From the NCBI GenBank assembly GCA_964020155.1, contig OZ026555.1:3164795-3228794 (forward strand): a DNA stretch of 64,000 nucleotides, written 5' to 3'. This DNA is from Chondrilla cf. caribensis. Lineage: Eukaryota; Porifera; Demospongiae; Chondrillida; Chondrillidae. The notes under the pieces were generated by a model. That model saw nothing but the letters and a program-made list of their open reading frames with translations. It had not been told where the DNA came from and did no database searches. Shown here in pieces: positions 1-11,543 of this stretch. Made by a program: the position numbers and the translations under genes. How positions within the stretch are numbered: position 1 is the first letter of the stretch; each line of letters opens with the position of its first letter.

Positions 1-1640
<1,640 letters not shown>

Positions 1641-1654
1641 TAGTTACATCAAGT

Positions 1655-1782
1655 GCAGTACCTGGACCAACCATAAACAATGTATAGGCCTAGGTAACCC
1701 TAACCGACCCTAATCTGTTAGCATTAGGGTTAGGGTTATTTATAATGTATAATATTATATTTATGGCTGGTCCAGGTATTGC
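1655..1782. repeat. Imperfect inverted repeat with telomere-like TTAGGG core
   Basis: The left arm begins GCAGTACCTGGACCAACC and the right arm ends GGCTGGTCCAGGTATTGC. The arms are about 60 bp and meet at a short loop. The inner part of each arm is two to three CCCTAA or TTAGGG units. The element looks like a foldback or MITE-type insertion carrying a short interstitial telomere-like motif. There are too few units for a real telomere. Weaker arm similarity may extend about 10 bp further out on each side. Confidence 0.7.
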
Positions 1783-2228
1783 ATTCGATTCTACATAGTT
1801 ACCGTTCGTACTCTTTCCGTCAAGAAATCCACAGAGACAAAACCGTCAGAGCAAACCCTAGTGTTGAGGCGCGAGTCCATCCCTAAACCTGTCTGTTCGT
1901 GGGGCTATTAGTGGAGATTTAAGCGCTTTCGTGGATATTTGTGACTGGAACAATATCACGAGTCCGAATAACAAGCAGACGCAAAAATATGGCGTATTTC
2001 AATTTTAGCAAAATTGGAAATTGGAAACGAGTCCTGTTTTCTGTGTACGTAATAATTGCAAAATCGATTGGCAGAAAGACCCACGGACCAGTGTAGTATG
2101 TACATTTTATATGTGTATTATATGCATAATTAATATTAATAATAATAATAAACAATATAATGGAATATGATAAATATAATAATAATAACTATTATAATAA
2201 TTATACTTTTTATAATAATAATAATTCT
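1783..2228. other. AT-rich spacer without gene
   Basis: No coding sequence recognised. The right half (about 2125-2226) is rich in TAA/ATA triplets and directly abuts the 3' end of the decayed retroelement on the minus strand. It may therefore be that element's ATT-type 3' tail rather than independent sequence. Confidence 0.5.
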
Positions 2229-4710
2229 TCATGCAATATTATCAACATGCCCTTCCGCCATGGCCAGATCAGCTGCACTCATATCTACTTGGCTGGGATG
2301 ATGGTATGATGACCTCGAGCTCCGGAGGCAATTGATTGATGATCTCAAGAGAGCAAAGCTGAGGCGACACCGAAGCGTACTCAATACAGTGCTGTAGGTC
2401 GAGCGGTGTTTCTCAGCCTGTAGAGAAGCGAGTCGCTTGATGAAGGTGGTTGCACTCGGGCCAGCTCCACCAGTGCAGGATAGAACCAATGGCACAAATG
2501 TGGCATGTTCAATTTCCCGAATCCTTTCCTCATATTTGCGTCTCTTCTCACGTTCATGGCGCCTGTAACATGTAGTGGTCTGGAGGGATTTGTTCGAGGG
2601 GGCATGTGGATTGAAGATCCTTACGTCCAAGAAGGTCCTCTCGAATCTCCCTCCCCAGAAACCACTTGCCACAACATCAAGCCTGGCATCATCATTAGTG
2701 GCGGCACTGTGGGTTGAAAGTGTGTCGCCAGCAAGAGGTTGCAGATGTGGCTCAATACGAACATCATGGCACACTTCTGTGAGAAGATTGGCCACAATAT
2801 CGCGGACTTCGTTATGGTGTATGATGGTAGTGCCACCTGTGGGGCAAGTCAAAGCGTGCTCTGTGTTAAAGTTGGCTCCACAAACACATTCAGTAGGTAG
2901 GTTGGAGGGTGTCCATCCGTAGCGTAGGCAGAGTGCGTCACGGAAGGCGCCTTTATGGAGGGCAAACCCGTGTGCAGTGATGGGAAGTGCAGTTAACCAG
3001 CTGTAGGCTCCCTTCTCACTGGCTAATTAAACAGATCTAAACAGGCGTTGAGACATGCAATCGAGTCTTTAGATTGGTGGCTCTGTCATCCAATCTTATC
3101 CTTCGATCTCTGCATAGGATGGACTTGGTGGCTTGTTGGGCTTGTCTAGCAGCTTCAAAGTCACCAGACTGCGTGACGATAATAGATGTTAGTGGTGCTG
3201 TGAGGTGTTTTGAGGAAGTGTGTTCCTCAGACATAGTTGTTGGATTCACCAACCCAAGTCCACCTAGATGGGCAGGAAGGGCTAAGAGCTCGCGTTCTAT
3301 GTCTGAAATACCACATTTGCCTGTAAGTGCGGGAAGAAGGGATTGACGGATAGTGTCTTCAAGTGGTTGGAGAAGGGGCGTCATCCCCTCTACCGTACGT
3401 AGCAGATAGGTCCATTGACCTTTAAGGCCATGGATGAAAGCAGAAAAGGCTGCATGGGGCTCAGTTTTGGCAAATTGGGAAAGTGTGTCGAGTTCGGTTT
3501 TCCATGTCTTCACTTTCTCCCGAACAAATTCTTCAGTAAATGACTTTGAGCCTAAGGCGGCACCAAGATGGCGTTGGCCAGTATGGGTTATATGGATTCC
3601 TGTTCCTTCAAAGACTTTTTCTGCTTCCATGTGGTATTCCTTTTTCACTACTAAACTTGTTTTGTTGTTATTTACAAAATAGCCATAATCTGGGCCTACC
3701 GTGGCTAGTCTATCCCACCAGGATCGAAGTTGGCTTATGTGTCCTCCTGCTGAAGCATCGTCGGCAAACCAAATTTGTTTGACTCCTGTAGAACAGACAG
3801 CTTGGATGAGTGGTGTAACACCCAGGGCATACATGGCCATGGCCAATGGATCGCCCTGGGTGGTTCCTTCTTTGGAGAGGATAACCTCGTTATCCACAAA
3901 GAGTTCCGCATTCGATCGATAAATGTTGATTAGTGCTGTAGCAATGCTGGGACAGAGGTTTTGGACGTTGTACAAGGTGGTGGCACGATTGAGACTGTTG
4001 AAGGCGTTATTAGCGTCTATCAGTAATGCTCCCTCACATTCCTCATCCTCAAAAATTGATTTCATTCCATGTATGGCAGCCTCACAGCCTCCATCTTGGC
4101 CTGCACATAGCTGAAGGGCACCAACTGCAGATTGAATGTCAGATCTGGTCACACTTAGTATTGCCTTACTGACAATTCGGCGTATAACTTCACAGATGCC
4201 AATGGGGCGTACTCCTGGCTGTTTATTGAGTGGTATTAGACGGCAGGCAATGAATGCTGATAGGCCAGAAGGGTCGACAATTGAAGTGCAGATTCGTTTT
4301 GTCAAGGCAGCTAGAGCATCGCAAAGGGCTCTTGACATGTCATTAAAGGCTGTGCACATACGGCGCCAGTATGCTGCATCCAAGCCAGATGATCCAGCAG
4401 AGCCTTGAACTCGGAGGCAGACAGAACGCATTAGTTGACCATTGATGCTGTCAAAGAGTATGGGATGGTATTTTTGAGATTGTGCTGACTCCGGGAGAAG
4501 AGTGTGTGAGTGTGCAGATTGAGCTGGTGGATGTTTGTCTTTGAGGATTTCACGTACTTGTTTACCATTGATTTCTTGGTTGAGGCTCAATACACCAGGG
4601 TGCGTCGTATGAGATAGCAGGCGAAGAGCTGCTCGTACTTTGCCCTGGAACATAAGTTTGGCAAAAGTTCTACTTTTCTTCTCGTCTCGATCATCAAGGG
4701 TGGTTGGTGG
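2229..4710 (-). pseudogene. Decayed, 5'-truncated non-LTR retroelement (RT + nuclease region)
   Basis: Minus-strand reading frames match the intact element at 28318-32357 throughout, although the two copies are clearly diverged. The 5' part (about 4710 down to 3037) encodes a reverse transcriptase with GVRPIGICEVIRR, a motif A segment LLIDANNAFNSLN, EGTTQGDPLAMAMYA and the catalytic WFADDA. The remainder (about 3030 down to 2229) encodes the zinc-knuckle segment (CVCGANF...EHALTC), then HHNEVRD, ARLDV and FLDVRIFNP of the nuclease-like domain. The two parts are in different frames: the first ends at a stop at 3037 and the second resumes just downstream, so one frameshift or small deletion near 3030-3045 breaks the ORF. 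The Cys-rich N-terminus and Ser/Asn-rich linker of the intact copy are absent, giving 5' truncation near 4700. The low-coordinate flank is ATT/TAA-rich, like a simple-repeat 3' tail. Confidence 0.85.
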
Positions 4711-5166
4711 TATGGTATTATATGCATAATAGGTTTGAGTGCAATATAACACTTGTACAATTAAATAGAAACGTAGGTGCAAATGATACACTTCATACAA
4801 TTATAAGCTACATGAAATGAATTTATAGGCAATTCTGGCTGTACATTGTATCAAATATGCATGATAGTCTTGTAGCTAGGATCACGTGTATGATCAGAGG
4901 CCTGAATTGGGTGCAAGTTCACTGGTTGATGTATAGGTTTGAGATGGTGTGTGGGTTAGGATTATACTACAGCTAGTGCTATCTTTGTATAATATATATT
5001 TCATCATTCTTTGTATAATAATGAATGACCTACACTGCGCATGCGATGATTTTATGTAATTAGAATATTATTAAAATAGTATGTTTGATACATACAGTAA
5101 CAGACATGCAATTAAAAATTAATTGGTTCTTTAAGTATATTATGTTCATTATGTTGGTTTATTCCT
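4711..5166. other. Intergenic spacer, nothing recognised
   Basis: AT-rich sequence between the retroelement remnant and the stop codon of the VCA-type gene. No ORF, RNA gene or terminal repeat was recognised. It presumably includes the 3' UTR of the minus-strand gene ending at 5167. Confidence 0.5.
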
Positions 5167-6463
5167 TCAATCCTCCCATTTACTGTCGGAATCATCATCT
5201 TCATCACTTGACGGTTCCAGGAGGTGGCGTCTTTTGGCCATTGCATTGGCAATAACAGAGGACAATACATCGTGGCCAGAAGGTCTCTTTGTGTCATCAA
5301 CTCTGGAAACCTGTACATGACAAGGAGATGGGGAGATATGGATCATAGGCTGAACAACTCAAACATGAGAACAGCCTGTGGGAGCTGTACATGATAAGGA
5401 AATGTTAACTCAAAGGCTACAGCAAATCAGATGATATGTGGGAACAGCTTTAGCAGCAGAAAGATAATCATAGGCCATAGACTGGTCTAAAATGTACATA
5501 TACACACTATTATATACATATAGTTCAAATGCTTACCTTACGAAGCTGTACATCTTGTAATTCCTCCAAAAGTGTCCTGATTTGAGGAGCTGAGAATGCC
5601 TTGTTGGAATCAATACTGACACAGTCCATTTCTGATAGGATAGGATGGGGCGTCAGGGAGGCAATTTGAATCCCATCTTCTTGTGGAGGGAGTACAGGAG
5701 GTGGTGGTGGGGTGGGAATTTCGCACCCAGCCATACGAGGAGGAAGAGGAGGAGGGGGTGGTGGGGTGGGAACAGCTGCTTGCGGAGGAAGAGGAGGAGG
5801 GGGAGGTGGGGTGGGAACAGCTGCTTGCAGAGGAAGAGGAGGAGGGGGTGGTGGGGTGGGAACAGCTGCTTGCAGAGGAAGAGGAGGAGGGGGTGGTGGG
5901 GTGGGAACAGTATTTTTGTTTTTGAGCTCCTTTCTTTCCTTGAAATTTGAGAGTAAGCCACCAAAAATCTGTAAAATGCAAATAATAATAATAATAATTA
6001 CCCTCATACATAACTTGCTGAATCAACTAGACTCTACTACAATAAATGCAAACATATTACAATCAAACCTCTTCAAAACATCACTGGTTACCACTCATTC
6101 AACAACATTACAGTCGTAACCAATACAATGTGGATACATATGTGGTCACAAGGCATACTGCTATGAAGAGACTGTCCTTGTAAAAACTGCTGTTGTAAAG
6201 AGGTCTGAATGTATAATCATAGACCCTAGATATCTAGGGACTATGGTATAATATTACAACTTCAGTTGTACAGTGCTAGAAGATGGAAATACACGGGTAA
6301 CAAGTTTTCCCACGTTACCCTTCTTACCCGATAATGGGGATAACGTCTTGGAACCTAGAGTTGTAGTCATTAAAAGTCACATTTCTAAAGCTACCTCGTT
6401 CCAAATGTCTCCCTATTTTACCTTACTCACCTGGCTAATAGCGAACATGGCTGTGAGCAACAT
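5167..6463 (-). CDS. Minimal polyproline + WH2-central-acidic (VCA) protein
   Basis: Three exons: 6431-6463, 5537-5968 and 5167-5310. All are phase 0 with consensus splice sites, giving 202 aa. Order: a hydrophobic N-terminus (MLLTAMFAISQ then IFGGLLSNF), a basic stretch, and four units of VPTPPPPPPLPLQAA type (a 45-bp DNA repeat). Then comes a WH2-like segment (IRTLLEELQDVQLRKV) and a C-terminal amphipathic plus acidic tail (VLSSVIANAMAKRR, then SSDEDDDSDSKWED and stop). The last two parts match the V, C and A regions that WASP-family nucleation-promoting factors use to bind actin monomer and Arp2/3, including the terminal Trp in an acidic run. The usual N-terminal regulatory domains (WH1, WAVE homology, GBD) are missing. 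An actin-nucleation role is inferred from the tail alone. The start rests on the only in-phase upstream exon with a good GTGAGT donor; a longer gene with other 5' exons cannot be excluded. Confidence 0.6.
5720..5910 (-). repeat. 45-bp coding minisatellite (polyproline repeats)
   Basis: About four tandem copies of a 45-bp unit (plus-strand core GGGAACAGCTGCTTGC followed by GGAAGAGGAGGAGGG). Each copy encodes one VPTPPPPPPLP(L/P)QAA block of the VCA-type protein. The copies are nearly identical, so the polyproline region has probably expanded or been homogenised recently. Confidence 0.85.
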
Positions 6464-6900
6464 GATGGGCCGTCTATGATATGAATACTTGCCGTACGTG
6501 ATATGAACACTTGCAAAGAGGCTGGAAAGTGCTGTGTACAACCTCCTTTATACCCCTCTCGGACCAATAGAACATCAGGAACTAGCGTCCCTCCCCCTCT
6601 CGGACCAATAGAACATCAGAAACAGGCGTCCCTCGATTTGATTGGATGATGAATCCTTAGCCCTTGGAATCTATTCTTCATGGGACCTGACCGACCACCG
6701 CTGGCTTGGGAGGGTACCACCAATACTACTGGCACTAGATTCTTCCTCGACGGCTCCATTTTCTGATTTTCTAGTCTAATGTCGACGTGACGTCACACAT
6801 CACGTGACTAAATTCAGCCCGTCCTCCAGCTGTTCGTGGATAAAGGTGCGAGTGGACCAGGTTGTAATCTTAATTCTATAAATTTGGCCATCCTTTGACT
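6464..6900. promoter_or_regulatory. 5' flank of VCA-type gene, duplicated at 7440-7740
   Basis: Upstream sequence of the minus-strand VCA-type gene. It contains two copies of a segment reading CCCTCTCGGACCAATAGAAC followed by ATCAG. A diverged copy of the whole segment recurs at about 7440-7740, upstream of the decayed gene copy. ATTGG/CCAAT boxes are present. Promoter function is inferred from position and from co-duplication with the gene. Confidence 0.45.
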
Positions 6901-6954
6901 TTGTAAGAAGACACCGAATATCTGTTAAGTACAAGTAGTCTATCATAGTTCAAA

Positions 6955-7407
6955 TGGTCACCTTCCGAAGTCGAACACCCACCCTGCAACTCCTCAGTCA
7001 GTGTCTTTGGTTGAAGAGCTGATATGAATTATTTACCTTGTCGGGTCAACACAAGGCTGTTGAAGAGAAAACGAGATACTACTCAAGATTTATTTCCGAT
7101 GAAGAAGGGATGATTGATATGTACGCTGCAACTCCTCAACGAGTGTTGTATCTCGAGGAGCCGAAACGCTTCGCGGACCACGTCGAACAGAGTCTGTTGA
7201 ACAGTGACTGATACTAGCTGGATCAGAATGTCTGTCTGATGGGGGCAGAGAAGGTCTGGCTAATGCTGAACCAGTAAGCCACCTACTTTGAGATCTGAAC
7301 CGAGACTTCAGGGGATACACGATAATTGCGAGAAGGCGTACATGCACACCGCACAGGGCATTTTTATACCTAATGACACTGAATATACTCACTCAGCAAA
7401 GCAACAT
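6955..7407 (-). pseudogene. Decayed tandem copy of the VCA-type gene
   Basis: Two stretches (about 6955-7060 and 7110-7200) match the WH2-encoding 3' end of exon 2 of the neighbouring gene. Their translations include ISALQPKTLTEELQ and VSAPRDTTLVEELQ, against FSAPQIRTLLEELQ in the intact gene. A first-exon match at 7393-7407 keeps ATGTTGCT but hits a stop at the fifth codon, just before a GTGAG donor. The polyproline units and the acidic tail are not recognisable. Together with the duplicated 5' flank this indicates a tandem gene duplication followed by decay. Confidence 0.55.
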
Positions 7408-8102
7408 GTCGGACTGTCTACTTTGTGATGCGCAATGGAAAATAGGCTGTCAAGTGCTGTACACTGCCACTTTTATGCCTATCGTCACTAAATCCAACCA
7501 ATCAGAGTCCTCTTGTTCATCTCAACCAGTGAAATTCATAGAAGAAGCGTCTCTTCCCCTCTCAGACCCATAGAACATCAGAAACAAGCATCCCTGGACT
7601 TGATTGAGTACCACAGTGAAGAGACCTCAGGATCGGTGGACTACATATGGCTAACACAGCTGTAGTTTTGGGACTGAACCGTTTGCCACTGGCTTACAGG
7701 GGTACTATAGTACCTAGATCCTCGATGCAAATTGCCGACAACCAGATGTAACTTATGGTGAACTTCAGTACATTATTATTATTATTCATTATTGTATAGT
7801 TTATTATTGTAAGAAGGTATTATATGTTTTTACAGTAATAATATTGTGATATGCATATATACTGTCACGATAATAATAATTAATATTGCATGACATAATA
7901 TTGGTAATGCAGTATATGCACAAAATATTATAGTCACAACCTCATTGCTCATTTATAATAATGAAAGTAAAGTAAGACAGTATGTATACAGCATATAAAG
8001 TTACATACAATAACATATTATCATTATTAAGTTATATTATAATATACAATTATTATAGTTTATAGTATACATATTGCTAATAGGCAGCAGATTGCTGTAC
8101 CA
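7408..8102. other. Intergenic: duplicated 5' flank and AT-rich tract
   Basis: 7440-7740 is the diverged second copy of the VCA-gene 5' flank, including CCCTCTCAGACCCATAGAAC followed by ATCAG. About 7770-8090 is very AT-rich (ATTATT and TAATAAT runs) with no gene recognised, and leads to the stop codon of the CAP gene. Confidence 0.5.
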
Positions 8103-10785
8103 TTACCAGAACAATTTTGTCATAATTACTAATGCTGCAATTATGAATGCTTTGTTGCAACAAGGGTAAACTCCACCAGAACTTTGGGTACCTTCAATTT
8201 CATGAAATAAGGAAAGAAAACATGCAAGTCACCTACAAATCAACAGTCCCAAAAAAGGCAATGAGCTCGAGTAGCCAGTACTCAAGTGCTGGACACAGAG
8301 GGAAGACTGTTACAGTGTATGCCTGAAATATCTCCTACCAAGAGTAGTTGCATGTGTTAGTCAGGATTATTAAACCACAAGATCATGATTTGCTTTGTTA
8401 ATCCAGAGCATACATATCAGTATAGGGTAAAGATGATTAGCAAAGAGTTTTTAAATGAAACCCGGCCTTGTACGTACATATATCACCTAAACAGATTACA
8501 TTGAGAAACAATGTATCTAAGAGTTGATGTCTTGTGCCAATGTGGAAAAACACCAGTATAAGAACTCACCGCACAAACCATCTCGGCAGAAGGGCCTGTG
8601 AGCAGGACACTGTGAGCAAGATGCTCCTGAGACATACGGGGACTGATTGTTGAAATTCCCACTGAACAGACCATTCAAGTTAAAATGTAAAAGTGGTAAC
8701 ATTTGGAACTGCGCATGTACAAAAACTATATTTGAAATGACTTGGCTTTCTAATGCATGGACAGTGGCAGAATATTTCAATCTGTAGTTGGAACAGGTCA
8801 TTAAATTACATGTAAAGTAAAAGCAATAAAGGAAAATGTGTCCACTTAAAACAAGTCATTCAAGTTTAATAACTTCGTAATAGAGTATACACCAATTCAC
8901 TATAAGTATTCACTATTCCTTGGTGGAAGTCTTACCGGTACAAGATGTTTTCCATACAGAGCATACATTTACTACATAGATCAATAATACTGCATATGTG
9001 CAGGTACAGACAGCACTTACCCTGGGCCATATTGACACACCACAAGAGTTCCAGAAGTAATCCCCCCAGCATTGGTTACTGTACTACATGACTGGTATCC
9101 ACACCCTACTGTATAAGAGTTAGCCCAAACAACCTGCAATGAAACAAACTCCATGGTAATGTGACCTTATCATAGAGAGACTATTAGTATATTGTGATAC
9201 ATCCCATAATAATACATAGTTTGTATCCTGGTTGAGGGGCGGATCAAAGAAAGAAATCTGTGTACACAAGTCACGTAGCACAGGTCAGTGAACACCACCA
9301 AACACCAGACAGGTTTCATTGTTAGAGTATTTGATTGATACTAGGCAGGAACCATTTACAATATATTGTATATGTAATTGTGACAACGAACTGTAGTACG
9401 TACCTATAGCTGAACCTTATACATATCATAAACCTTACATATAGGCATAGAAAAAGCCCTTGGTAGAAAGGACAATTCCTTTCTACCAAGGGCTTTTTTA
9501 TGCTTAGAAGATAATAGTTGCTATATATGTATGTATATACACACGTGGGTTTGAACACTGAATACATACCCATGTAGTATGAACTTACAAGGTGTGAATA
9601 CCCTTGTACAAGCATGCAATTCGAAATGTATACAAAGTTGGCTACCAAGTTGCCCACAGGTTGTCCACGGGTTGCTGACAAGGTTAATTTTTAAAAATTA
9701 TACAGATAATAATATTATTAGTATACTTACAACATAGACACTATACAAGAGTCACGACCGCTCTATATTGCTTTCTGACAATCATCACAACTTTGTACTT
9801 TGTACCTTGAACGAGTGAGTAAATTGGGAAACTTCGCAAAGTTGCTTTCAAAAGACTACAAATTAAGGTTGTGATTTCCACGGAAATGTAGAAGAAATAA
9901 GCCCTACCCTGTTTGGGAATAATTGAATATTTCAAGGCCATGCAGCAACTTTGCGTAGGGTGTTGAGTTGGTAGATCAAAATCCACTACTCGAACTACAA
10001 TGAACCATACAGACAATGACCCAATAGGCTGAAAGGTACTCCGATACTCTGCTTAGCAGAGATTGACAGCTCAGGATGCTCCCCAGTGCTACAGATGAGG
10101 AGTGGTATTCTCCAAAAGGACCTTATAGCTCATTGGCAGAGAGATGAATGCAATCAATTCAGGTCAAAATCCTCTATCTCAAGGTGCTTGTTTAAGGAAT
10201 ATAATAACCTTTTCCCCCCAAAACTACCCCTCTTGCCTCATAAAGGAGTTAACCTCTCGTAACCTGAAGCCGAGGTTATTAAAATTCAACTTTCGATGTT
10301 ACGTATACCCTAAATCATCTTAGAATTTTGGAAAGACATCAACTCTACACCCCTCTCTCATACACCGATAATATTATTACAAGACAGGGACGAACCTGCG
10401 TATAGTGTCCACATACTCCAGAACACTGATTTGTAGAGAAGGTATAAATGCTTTCCTCGCTAACCCAACTAGTGACAGCATTAGCCAATCTTTCGCCTGA
10501 AAATGTCCTCGAGCTAGTTAAATATATGTTCTCTCCAACGTAATTGAAGTTTACTCCGATCGTCCGTTCACTGTTCTGACTATGTGCAAAATTACAACGG
10601 CTAGCGATGGTCTGAGCGTTCCCGGCTATGGCGTCATCCCACTCCATCCTGGACATATTGGCGGCTGATGGGTTGACAGCACTTCTGGCTTCATTGTGAG
10701 CATTCAACAAACTATCTTTCTCTTCCTGGGTGAGTTGGGCGAAACAGTGGCAAATAGTGATCAACACAAGAAGCTCACGAAACAT
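8103..10785 (-). CDS. Secreted CAP-superfamily (CRISP/PR-1-like) protein
   Basis: Four exons: 10396-10785, 9021-9133, 8570-8661 and 8103-8191. Phases are consistent, giving 227 aa. An N-terminal signal peptide (MFRELLVLITICHCFAQ) precedes the CAP/SCP domain, which has LLNAHNEARS, the CAP1 motif CGHYTQ-VVW split exactly across the first intron, and the CAP2-type motif VCQYGPGGN. A short Cys-rich segment follows (ASCSQCPAHRPFCRDGLC). The last exon encodes a hydrophobic tail (AFIIAALVIMTKLFW) that could be a GPI-anchor signal or membrane anchor. ATG at 10785 was chosen because the in-frame codon further upstream is TTG. CAP proteins are extracellular and functionally diverse, so no specific activity can be assigned. 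Confidence 0.85.
9445..9503. repeat. Near-perfect 27-bp hairpin in CAP intron 1
   Basis: The arms read GCCCTTGGTAGAAAGGA and TCCTTTCTACCAAGGGC, extended by A/T-rich flanks to about 27 bp each, with a loop of about 4 nt. This could be a tiny foldback element or an expressed stem-loop. No gene product is evident. Confidence 0.7.
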
Positions 10786-11543
10786 ATCGTCTGTGGTGTG
10801 ACGCAAGGACTACGGCGGCTGCCACGATGTACAGTACAAATGAGAGAGTTGACTTACGTTCTATGTTAAATAGGATGCGTATATAGGATGCGAATAGTTT
10901 ATACGTACACTACATAATATACGTATATACAATGCGTCCTATAGCCTGGAACGGTTATTATAAGCTGCATGCTGACTACCGTATATAGGAAAAAACTCGA
11001 ATACTCCTCCATTACGACGTCATCGAAATCAAGCTGCATTCCTGCTGATGTACTGTATAAATAAGCGCATATCATTACGCGCCAGATCCGTTATGAGATC
11101 ATTAAATCCATACAAGAGCGAGGAAACCTATTACAGTGAAACCTCTCTAATCCGACACTCAATGGGACCTGGGAATAATGTTGGATTAAGAGGTTGTTGG
11201 ATTATGGAGTACCTCTTACCATACTTATGTATGGTGACTGTACCTCATATAATGGTCGGATTAGAGAGAATGTTGGATTATAGAGGTGTCGGATTAGCAA
11301 GGTTTCACTGTATATGCTCAGCGCATGCAAGTCCCACTTTCATGTTCCCCACATTGTGTATAGTATTAGGGGTTTAGAATTAGGGAAACAATACCACACA
11401 CTTGTGCATTACAAAAATTAATTAAGAATACAATAATAAACATGATGATCGACTTGTCAGTTCATATGTAATAGGTATAGCAGACATCAATACAAGTGTC
11501 AATGCACTAAATTATCTTTGTACAAAAACTACCTATAATAAAG
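10786..11543. other. Intergenic region between CAP and srGAP genes
   Basis: Holds the 5' flank of the CAP gene, a 177-bp MITE (11134-11310) and the 3' UTR of the srGAP gene. No other coding sequence was recognised. Confidence 0.6.
11134..11310. mobile_element. MITE, CAGTGAAACCTCTCTAAT family
   Basis: A 177-bp element with terminal inverted repeats CAGTGAAACCTCTCTAATCC and its complement (ending GGTTTCACTG), flanked by TA on both sides. The termini resemble Tc1/mariner-pogo type MITEs, which duplicate TA on insertion. No coding capacity. It is related to, but distinct from, the 175-bp elements at 20581 and 63380. Confidence 0.75.

Noticed and set aside
1697..1737. Possible telomere
   Set aside because: Only two to three TTAGGG-type units per arm, arranged as an inverted repeat and followed by ordinary sequence.
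5645..5950. Plus-strand Gly/Arg/Glu-rich ORFs
   Set aside because: They are the antisense of the polyproline repeats of the minus-strand VCA-type gene.
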